Assembly (NCBI GenBank): GCA_002083565.1
Contig: MSXM01000093.1
Coordinates: 1 to 13,440, forward strand
Source: Nitrospira sp. ST-bin4
Lineage (GTDB): Bacteria; Nitrospirota; Nitrospiria; Nitrospirales; Nitrospiraceae
DNA: 13,440 nt
Direction of reading: 5' to 3'
Shown: positions 6,712 to 13,046 of the stretch, in pieces
How the letters are laid out: each line of letters opens with the position of its first letter
Numbering within the stretch: position 1 is the stretch's first letter
Translations under genes and position numbers: made by a program
The notes under the pieces: model-generated
What the model was told of the DNA's origin: nothing
Database searches by the model: none
The model's input: the letters and a program-made list of their open reading frames with translations, nothing else

Positions 6712-7824
6712 ATGGAACAGCCGTCGGTTCCCAACGCTCAGCCTACGACCGTCGAGAAGCTTATTTTGTTTCTTGATGCGCGTGTCGGCCTGAAAGAAAT
6801 GCAGGCTAAGATGCTCAACGAGCCGATTCCCGGCGGCTCTCGTTGGGCGTATGTCTTCGGCTCAATCTTGCTCTTTATCTTTGCCATGCAGGCCCTGACC
6901 GGCATATTGTTGATGTTTTACTATGTGCCGACGGCCGACCATGCTTATGCCAGTACGCAGTACATCATTCACGATGTGGATTATGGATGGTTTCTGCTGG
7001 GCTATCACTTTTGGGGTTCGAGCGCGATGGTGGTGTGCGTCATTGCCCACATGTCTCAGGTTTTTCTCTGGGGGGCCTACAAGCCTCCACGGGAACTCCT
7101 ATGGCTGGTCGGGCTGGCGCTGTTTGGAATCGTTATCGGTTTTGGATTTACCGGGTACCTGTTGCCTTGGGATCAGAGGGCCTACTGGGCTACGACGGTG
7201 GGCGTCGAGATGGTGGATAAGGTCCCGGTACTGGGTGATTTCTTGGCTCGATTTCTCAAGGGCGGACCGACTCCAGGGCAAATGACGCTGAGCCGGTTTT
7301 TCGTCATTCACGTCATGATTCTGCCCGCGGCGCTGATGGCGCTCGCCGGGCTGCATCTGTTTTTGTTTCGCGTTGCAGCGCCGGCCGGACCGTTCAGCGG
7401 CACGCCGGAAGAGATCAAGGCCAAGACCGACTACTTTTTCCCGCGACAAATTTGGAAAGATATGGTGGGGATGGCGGCGGTCTTCGCAACAATCTGCGGG
7501 TTAGCCTTCTGGGAGCCGGTCGTACTCCTCGATGAGGCGACCCCCGATCCCGGCGAATACCATCCCGAACCGGAATGGTATTTCTTGTTTTATTTCCAAT
7601 TGCTGCGGCTGAAAATATTTTCGGGAGAGTTCGGGCAATTGATGGGCGCGGTTGTGGTGCCGGTCGCGTTCATGCTCTTGCTCATCGCGCTTCCATTCTT
7701 CGACAAGGATCCGGAACGGAATATTTTCAAGCGCCCGATTGCCCTCATCACCTGGATTTTCATCATGGCGATGATCGCAATATTCACGGTGTCCTCGATA
7801 ATTAATCGCGAGTTTCTTGATTAA
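6712..7824 (+). CDS. Cytochrome b of a bc/b6f-type complex (b6 and subunit IV fused)
   Basis: A 370-residue quinol-oxidising cytochrome b with about eight helices. Heme ligands are H99 and H113 (14 apart) in one helix and H200 and H215 (15 apart) in another. The 14/15 spacing is that of cytochrome b6; mitochondrial-type cytochrome b has 14/14. The Qo-site motif is PEWY (287-290) within HPEPEWYFLFYFQLLR. The position equal to the cysteine that binds heme cn in b6 (FYCLGG) is valine here (AYVFGS, V48), so no covalent third heme is expected. The b6 part (to about residue 225) and the subunit IV part are one chain. The gene starts 5 bases after the Rieske gene. Complex membership is certain by family, but the direction of electron flow (quinol oxidation or reverse flow) is not visible. 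Confidence 0.95.
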   Translation: MEQPSVPNAQPTTVEKLILFLDARVGLKEMQAKMLNEPIPGGSRWAYVFGSILLFIFAMQALTGILLMFYYVPTADHAYASTQYIIHDVDYGWFLLGYHFWGSSAMVVCVIAHMSQVFLWGAYKPPRELLWLVGLALFGIVIGFGFTGYLLPWDQRAYWATTVGVEMVDKVPVLGDFLARFLKGGPTPGQMTLSRFFVIHVMILPAALMALAGLHLFLFRVAAPAGPFSGTPEEIKAKTDYFFPRQIWKDMVGMAAVFATICGLAFWEPVVLLDEATPDPGEYHPEPEWYFLFYFQLLRLKIFSGEFGQLMGAVVVPVAFMLLLIALPFFDKDPERNIFKRPIALITWIFIMAMIAIFTVSSIINREFLD

Positions 7825-7857
7825 GAGTGGTGCGGTTGCGCCACGGTAAATAATACG

Positions 7858-8856
7858 ATGGCTACTGAACGCGAACCCTTGTCGCCAACACAGATAGGAC
7901 TCGGAGTCCTCTGGCCTGCTTGCTGGACCGGTCTGCCGATCAAGCTGGCGTTGGCCGTGTTGCTATTCGCCATGGGCATAATGCAGTTTGAGGGCAGGTT
8001 GGGTATTGCGTTTCTCATGTTGCTCGCCAGCCCCGTTACCATTCTGGCGATGCCGATTATTATGTTGTGGTTTGGCTCGCATTTTGGGGAAGGCTCCGGG
8101 GTGCCCATTCTGTTTTTTTGCTCGATTCCCATCGATATCTGGGCATTCGGTGTTGTGGGGAAAACATACCTTCTCGAGCGATTGCGGAAGGAGCCGCCAG
8201 ACGGAGTCGGGTTTACCTTATGGTGGAAGTCGGCCGTGGCCGGCGCCCTCTTCCTGCCGATCGTGTGGTTTATCGTCAGCGCCGTCACGGAGACGGCCGT
8301 GTCCACGTCGCATTCGATTGCGCAAGTCGAAAGCTTGCGAAGTCTGTTCGACACGGGGCTTCCGGTTGCTGAGCGCATCGGTCTTGAGGTCACGATCTGG
8401 GGGACGATTGCTTTCGGGGTCTTGATCGTGCTGCTGACAATTGGGGTCTCGACAATCGGCCGCATTGTATGCGATATTGCCGCCGCCGCGCCGAAGGCGC
8501 CCGACGATTATCAAGCGCTGATTGTCCGTTGGGATCTCATGCGCGTTCCCAGGGACCAGGGATTATTCCTGACGGGAATCACTGGTACAGGCGTTCTCAT
8601 CTGCCTGCTGTTCTGGGCCGTGCTTCCTGAGACCACGCCGCACCCTCACGAGTGCTGCAAGAAGCCGGACATCAAAGCTGAGGCACCGTTTAAGCCGATC
8701 GAGACGCTGAATCGCAGTGAGCAGCAGATCGGCGCGCTGGCGACGAAAGTCGAGGCGCTGGAGCAGCAGGCGGATCGGCAAGACGAGAAAGAAAAGGGCA
8801 AGGGCAAGGCCGATGGCGGAAAGACCGCAAATGCCTCTGCCGTGACGAAACCGTAG
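7858..8856 (+). CDS. Six-helix membrane protein of unknown function with HPHECC motif
   Basis: A 332-residue protein I do not recognise. Hydrophobic segments lie at about 26-43, 48-73, 82-105, 125-145, 178-202 and 235-257. Just after the last helix is HPHECC (H262, H264, C266, C267), a possible metal or heme site, followed by a charged coiled-coil-like region (285-315) and a Lys/Gly/Ala-rich tail. It sits between cytochrome b and bd-like copy B, 33 bases after the former and 16 before the latter, so it is likely an assembly or structural subunit of the same complex. It could be a highly diverged partner of the bd-like protein, taking the place of CydB, but shares no motif I can see with CydB. 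The start is ATG 7858 with a poor ribosome binding site. Confidence 0.8.
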   Translation: MATEREPLSPTQIGLGVLWPACWTGLPIKLALAVLLFAMGIMQFEGRLGIAFLMLLASPVTILAMPIIMLWFGSHFGEGSGVPILFFCSIPIDIWAFGVVGKTYLLERLRKEPPDGVGFTLWWKSAVAGALFLPIVWFIVSAVTETAVSTSHSIAQVESLRSLFDTGLPVAERIGLEVTIWGTIAFGVLIVLLTIGVSTIGRIVCDIAAAAPKAPDDYQALIVRWDLMRVPRDQGLFLTGITGTGVLICLLFWAVLPETTPHPHECCKKPDIKAEAPFKPIETLNRSEQQIGALATKVEALEQQADRQDEKEKGKGKADGGKTANASAVTKP

Positions 8857-8872
8857 TTTGTGAGGTGATAAG

Positions 8873-10726
8873 GTGAGTGCCATGCAACAAGGGGTCGGAA
8901 CGATTGAACGAGCGCTTCGGGCCGTCGGCGCTCATGGCGGATGGCTTGCAGGTCTCTTGCTGATCGCGGGCTGGCTGGCTCTTCCTTCAATCGGCCTGGC
9001 GGCAGAAGGCGCTACGACCGGCCCGACCGAATATCGAGATATTCCGTATATCGGCAGCCGGAATCTGATCTGGATCGTTGCGCAGCTGCACCTCTTGCTT
9101 GCCGGGTTCGTGTTGGGAGTGCCGATCTTTGCCTGGTTGTGTGAGGTCGTCGCGTGGAGAGGCGGCGAAAAGCGTTACGACAAGCTTGCCAAGGAGTTCA
9201 CGAAGCTCCTGACGTCGGCCTATTCGACTACGGCGCTATTCGGCGGCATTCTGTTGTTCTTGTTGGTCGCGTTCTATCCCAAACTCATGAATTACTTGAC
9301 GGACATTTTCTTCCCGTCTTTTCTCCTCTATTGTTTGCTGTTCCTGCTCGAAACCGCCACGCTCTATCTGTATTGGTATGGCTGGGACGCCATGCAAGAG
9401 GGAAATAAGAAGACACTGCATATATTCCTGGGATTTCTGCTGAACTTCTTCGCGTTGTTCATCATGATCGTGCCCAATGCATGGGCTACTTTTCAGTCCA
9501 GCCCGGTGGTTATTTCCGACGGCACCGCTATCGAGCGGGCCTGGGCTGCAACATGGAATCCGACCTGGTGGCCGATCAATATTCATCGGCTCATCGCAAA
9601 CGTTGTGCTCGGCGGATACATTTGCGGCGCCTATGCCGGAATCAGATATTTGTCTTCCAGGAATACAGAGGAACGGGAACATTACGATTGGATGGGCTAT
9701 GTCGGGAACTTCATCGGCGTGTTCGGCCTCTTGGCCCTCCCCTTTGCCGGCTATTGGCTTATGCGTGAAATCTACCAGTATAACCAGCAGATGGGTATTA
9801 CGTTGATGGGAGGATTCCTGTCGTGGCTGTTTATCATTCAGGCTATGTTGATCGGTGTGCTCTTTCTCGGCTCCAACTATTATTTCTGGCTGGGGATTAC
9901 CTATCGTATCCCGGGGTCGGAGAGTAAATACCGGAAGCCGATGCTCTGGATGCTGGTCAGCTTGCTGTTGTGCCTTGCGGTGTGGATGACTCCGCATTCG
10001 CTCGTGGCCAGTATCGAAGAGGCCCAGAAAATGGGAGGAGCTCACCATCCGCTGCTGGGTGTGCTCGGCGTCATGTCGGCCAAAATGACCGTCTCGAACC
10101 TCATGATTCTCATTACCTTCATGAGCTTCGTCATGTATTGGCGAGCTGGTAAGCAAGACACGGCCGGTTGGGCCACGTTTGGGAAGGCGGTGATGGGTTC
10201 CGTGTTGGTGTTGGCGAGCATTGCCGTCATCGTCCTTGGTGTGTGGGGCTATTTTGTACCGGCGATCGTCCGCATCAATTATTTCTCCACCTCGCAAGTG
10301 CTGATCGTCATCTTCGTCATTCTGACGATCACGCCGTTGACGGCGCTCTTGCTCAAGAGCGCCAAGACGACGACAGAGATGGTGTGGGGCAGCATGCCGC
10401 CGCGCGCCGGCTATGCCCTGGTCCTCAATGCGGTCATGGTCATCCTTCTCATGACACTGATGGGATACGCGCGGTCTTCTTCCCGAGTCCATTGGCATGT
10501 GTATGGGGTGATGCGTGATTCCTCGCCGTATGCCTACTCCCCGGCACTGGGCAGCGCGTCGCTCATCATGGCGTTCTGTACGTTTTCGTTCTGTATGATC
10601 GTGGCCTTTATATTCTGGGTCGCCACGATGGGGGACAAGGCCAAGGCGGGTCATGGGGCGGCAAAGGGAGAGCTACCGCACGGCATTCCGGCGATGGCCG
10701 GAGGGTCGCCGGATGAGCGGCGATAG
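8873..10726 (+). CDS. Cytochrome bd-like oxidase subunit I homologue, copy B
   Basis: A 617-residue paralogue of the protein at 3167, with an N-terminal signal-like helix (ending GLAAEG) and about 13 further helices. H73 (VAQLH) matches CydA H19, E91 matches E37, H238 (INIHR) matches H186, and M401, M405 or M411 could serve as the M393 ligand. Unlike copy A, it keeps the glutamate equal to CydA E107: E160 in FLLETATLYLYWYGWD, against FFLESTFVGLFFFGWD in CydA. The long Q-loop is missing. Extra histidines occur at H391-H392 and H540, and H542 lies in the LMGxxRSxxRxxxHxY motif shared with copy A. GTG 8873 is preceded by GAGGTGA; ATG 8882 is an alternative. It may be a terminal oxidase fed by cytochrome c (inference), and the retained Glu makes it the better oxidase candidate of the two. 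Confidence 0.87.
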   Translation: MSAMQQGVGTIERALRAVGAHGGWLAGLLLIAGWLALPSIGLAAEGATTGPTEYRDIPYIGSRNLIWIVAQLHLLLAGFVLGVPIFAWLCEVVAWRGGEKRYDKLAKEFTKLLTSAYSTTALFGGILLFLLVAFYPKLMNYLTDIFFPSFLLYCLLFLLETATLYLYWYGWDAMQEGNKKTLHIFLGFLLNFFALFIMIVPNAWATFQSSPVVISDGTAIERAWAATWNPTWWPINIHRLIANVVLGGYICGAYAGIRYLSSRNTEEREHYDWMGYVGNFIGVFGLLALPFAGYWLMREIYQYNQQMGITLMGGFLSWLFIIQAMLIGVLFLGSNYYFWLGITYRIPGSESKYRKPMLWMLVSLLLCLAVWMTPHSLVASIEEAQKMGGAHHPLLGVLGVMSAKMTVSNLMILITFMSFVMYWRAGKQDTAGWATFGKAVMGSVLVLASIAVIVLGVWGYFVPAIVRINYFSTSQVLIVIFVILTITPLTALLLKSAKTTTEMVWGSMPPRAGYALVLNAVMVILLMTLMGYARSSSRVHWHVYGVMRDSSPYAYSPALGSASLIMAFCTFSFCMIVAFIFWVATMGDKAKAGHGAAKGELPHGIPAMAGGSPDERR

Positions 10727-10780
10727 AGAGTGAAGAAACTTTTGAGTTTCGATCGTGAGTAATTGAGAGAAAAATCACAA

Positions 10781-10797
10781 ACTCAGCACTCGGCACT
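10781..10797 (+). repeat. Short heptamer repeat in the gap before the next cytochrome gene
   Basis: ACTCAGC (10781-10787) is followed directly by ACTCGGC (10788-10794) and a partial ACT. It lies in the 87-base gap 10727-10813, which is the largest gap within the respiratory operon and otherwise AT-richer than its surroundings. It has the look of a genome-wide intergenic short repeat, but a single window cannot show that. Confidence 0.4.
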
Positions 10798-10813
10798 TAC
10801 AATTTGAGGATCT

Positions 10814-11437
10814 ATGAGTGAAGTCGCACAATTACAATTGATCGCGCTGTCAATCGTCGGGTTCGGGATCCTAGTTCTCCTCTTCATCAAGGCTACATTT
10901 GTCAGGGTCATAGGGTTCGTTGCCATTGTGCTCGGACTGTTTTCCCTGATGTCGCTCGCTGTGCCGCAGCTAGCGTCCCTGCCTCCGGCAGAGGAAAAGG
11001 TCGACATCGCGAGCATCAAGACCCCGACCGACATTGCGGCGATCGGACAGACGGTATTTTTCAGCAAAGGGCAATGTGCGCTCTGTCACTCCATCGGTCC
11101 CAGCGAATCCGCTCGTTGTCCGGATTTGAAGGGAATCGGCGCAAAATTAAGCAAGGATTTCCTCTATGAAAGTTTGACGGATCCCCAGGCCTTCGTCTAT
11201 CAGGATTTTCGGCATGGAGGAGTCCCGAAGGAATATCCGGCCACGATGCCGGCTATCAACAAAGATCCGATCGGTCTCTCAAAGAATGAGATTTTGGCAG
11301 TCATCGCATTTCTGCAACAGATGAGCGGCGAGCCGATTTCCGTCAGCACGTCGGAGCTCGAAATTCCGGGCAAGGCGCCATCCGCTCCGGTCAAAGCCGC
11401 CGAAGCTGCTGCAGTAGCCGTCGCACAAGCGCACTAG
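10814..11437 (+). CDS. Membrane-anchored single-heme cytochrome c
   Basis: A 207-residue protein. Two hydrophobic segments (about 8-27 and 30-50) anchor it, then a linker and a cytochrome c domain with CALCH at C88, C91 and H92. The likely Met ligand is M145 (YPATMPAINKD). An extra cysteine, C102, follows the heme site in SESARCPDLKG. The tail after residue 180 is Ala/Pro-rich and probably flexible. The gene begins 87 bases after bd-like copy B, has GAGGA before ATG 10814, and is followed after 10 bases by a second membrane cytochrome c, so the pair could be the electron-transfer subunits of copy B. Confidence 0.87.
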   Translation: MSEVAQLQLIALSIVGFGILVLLFIKATFVRVIGFVAIVLGLFSLMSLAVPQLASLPPAEEKVDIASIKTPTDIAAIGQTVFFSKGQCALCHSIGPSESARCPDLKGIGAKLSKDFLYESLTDPQAFVYQDFRHGGVPKEYPATMPAINKDPIGLSKNEILAVIAFLQQMSGEPISVSTSELEIPGKAPSAPVKAAEAAAVAVAQAH

Positions 11438-11447
11438 GGAGGAATGT

Positions 11448-12164
11448 ATGGGCGCGTTAGGTAAGCCGATCATACTCATGGTAGCCATGTACGTATTCTT
11501 GAAATTCGTGCTGCCGTACATACCCGGTTCAGCGCCCCTTCCCTCCAGCCTGATCGTTCTGTATCTCCTGCTGACCGCGGCCGGCATCGTCATCTTTCAG
11601 ACCTTGAGCGGAGAGTCCAAGGATGCCTTCTGGGGACCCATGCAACGGTTCCTGACCGGAGAAAATATCGGAGGTATGCAAGCGATTCGATATGGTGTCT
11701 TCATTCTGTTCCCACTGCTGGTCGGGTGGCAAACCTATGGCAGCACCGCGGCAAGCGATGTTCCGCCGTCGGAGAGCCGAACCATCCATCCTGCGCCGCC
11801 AGGAGAATACACCGGCCTGTCGAATCCTGTTCAGAAAACTCCGGAGAATATTATGCAGGGGAAAGGGTTCTACGCAGCCTTTTGCTCACCCTGCCACGGC
11901 GCAAATTTCGACGGCAAGGGACCCGCAGCTCGTGGGTTTAATCCTCCGCCGGCCAATTTTGCCGATCCGACGACGATTGCGATGCTGCAAGAGAGCTATT
12001 TGTTCTGGCGAATTAAAAAGGGCGGCGTCGGCCTCCCGATCGAAGGTGCGCCCTGGAAATCGGCCATGCCTCGTTGGGAAGCAGAATTGCCGGATGAATG
12101 GATATGGAAAATTATTCTGGGCGAGTACGACGGGGCGCATCAATCCCCAAGAACATGGGAGTAG
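11448..12164 (+). CDS. Membrane-anchored single-heme cytochrome c with multi-helix N-terminus
   Basis: A 238-residue protein. Hydrophobic segments at about 7-25, 33-51 and 80-98 form the membrane part. The C-terminal domain has CSPCH at C146, C149 and H150, with M207 (KSAMPRWEAEL) as the likely sixth ligand and a closing helix (PDEWIWKIILGEYDG). Its heme domain resembles that of the lipoprotein cytochrome c at 2610 (YLFWRI against AWFWRI, and LPDEWIWKIIL against LSEEDIWKLVL), pointing to duplication inside the operon. An excellent ribosome binding site (AGGGAGGA) overlaps the stop of the preceding gene, 10 bases upstream, so translation is probably coupled. Confidence 0.88.
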   Translation: MGALGKPIILMVAMYVFLKFVLPYIPGSAPLPSSLIVLYLLLTAAGIVIFQTLSGESKDAFWGPMQRFLTGENIGGMQAIRYGVFILFPLLVGWQTYGSTAASDVPPSESRTIHPAPPGEYTGLSNPVQKTPENIMQGKGFYAAFCSPCHGANFDGKGPAARGFNPPPANFADPTTIAMLQESYLFWRIKKGGVGLPIEGAPWKSAMPRWEAELPDEWIWKIILGEYDGAHQSPRTWE

Positions 12165-12207
12165 CGGGGAGGAACAGCGTGAACGGATCTAGTTGCATAT
12201 GGAGAAC

Positions 12208-12211
12208 GAGG
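12208..12211 (+). promoter_or_regulatory. Ribosome binding site favouring ATG 12217
   Basis: GAGG is 5 bases before ATG 12217, which gives a protein that starts directly with a signal peptide. The earlier TTG 12193 and ATG 12199 would add an acidic MENEA stretch in front of it. Confidence 0.55.
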
Positions 12212-12216
12212 CCAGC

Positions 12217-13044
12217 ATGAAACCGGCGAATCTAGTGATGCAGCGGGTGCTGCGAGGTGGGTCGGCTGCAATCGCAGCCATGATTATCGGAGGGGCCTCG
12301 CTCAGCTTCGCACAAGAGAGCGTGGCCGTCCGGGCAGCCATCGTGACGGGGGGGTTACCTGTCGACGATCCGAATGCTGCCGCGTGGAGTACCGCGGCGC
12401 CTGCGACATTTCCGATGTCGCCGCAAGTGCATTGGCCGAACCGTATTCAGGAAGTCACCGTTCAGGACGTAATCGTACGCGCCATGCATGACGGGAAACA
12501 AGTCGTGTTTCTCCTGGAATATCGCGACCCCACTCAGGACCCTGACGATGGAGCCGCTCTCGAATTTATGGTGGGGGATAAGAAGGCGCACTTTGCTCAT
12601 GGGCAGCCGATGCTCCAGGTTGAAGGCGGCCCGGTCAATATCTGGTTTTGGAAACATAAGACAGATCAGGCGGTTGATATGACCGCCAAGGGCTTCGGCA
12701 CATTGAAGGCGCAAGAGCATCAAGATGTAAAAGCCAAAGGCGCATATGCCAACGGGACCTGGAAAATCGTCTTCACCCGTAATCTCTCGACCGACCATCC
12801 CGACGAGGATGTTCAAATTACGCCGGGCAATTTCATCAATGTCGCCTTTGCCGTATGGGATGGTCGAAAGGATGGTGCTGGGGAGCTGGTTGAAAAAGGC
12901 TCTCAGAAAGCCGTCTCTTCCTGGTGGTATTTCCGAGCCGATGCGCCGCCGGACTATTCCGGCTATATGTATGCGGCGATCGCCGTTACATTGGCCCTGG
13001 GATTTCAATTTGTCCTGATCCGAAAACTCAAGAAAGGGCAGTGA
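12217..13044 (+). CDS. NxrC-like heme-b protein (ethylbenzene dehydrogenase gamma family) with C-terminal membrane anchor
   Basis: A 275-residue protein of the heme-b-binding subunit family of type II DMSO-reductase-like enzymes (EbdC, DdhC, SerC, candidate NxrC). A signal peptide (about 1-33, ending LSFAQ) is followed by a beta-sandwich domain. The expected elements are present: strand YRDPT, the MLQVEGGPVNIWFWKHK segment with a candidate heme ligand M132, and GSQKAVSSWWYF with a candidate Lys ligand K231, equal in role to the Met/Lys pair of EbdC. Residues 251-270 form a transmembrane helix with a basic end (RKLKKG), so the domain hangs on the outer face of the cytoplasmic membrane. No molybdopterin or iron-sulfur subunit is encoded nearby, so here it appears to serve the oxidase/complex III cluster. 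Family is fairly firm, and the ligands are inferred. Confidence 0.82.
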   Translation: MKPANLVMQRVLRGGSAAIAAMIIGGASLSFAQESVAVRAAIVTGGLPVDDPNAAAWSTAAPATFPMSPQVHWPNRIQEVTVQDVIVRAMHDGKQVVFLLEYRDPTQDPDDGAALEFMVGDKKAHFAHGQPMLQVEGGPVNIWFWKHKTDQAVDMTAKGFGTLKAQEHQDVKAKGAYANGTWKIVFTRNLSTDHPDEDVQITPGNFINVAFAVWDGRKDGAGELVEKGSQKAVSSWWYFRADAPPDYSGYMYAAIAVTLALGFQFVLIRKLKKGQ

Positions 13045-13046
13045 GT

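Noticed and set aside
7858..8856. Calling the six-helix protein CydB
   Set aside because: Helix count, length and motifs do not match CydB as far as can be judged by eye; the place in the operon alone is not enough.
9236..10654. Long minus-strand open frame (472 codons) opposite bd-like copy B
   Set aside because: It is the mirror of a strongly recognised membrane protein. The translation is rich in His, Arg, Gln and Asp with no motif, as expected from the antisense of hydrophobic codons.
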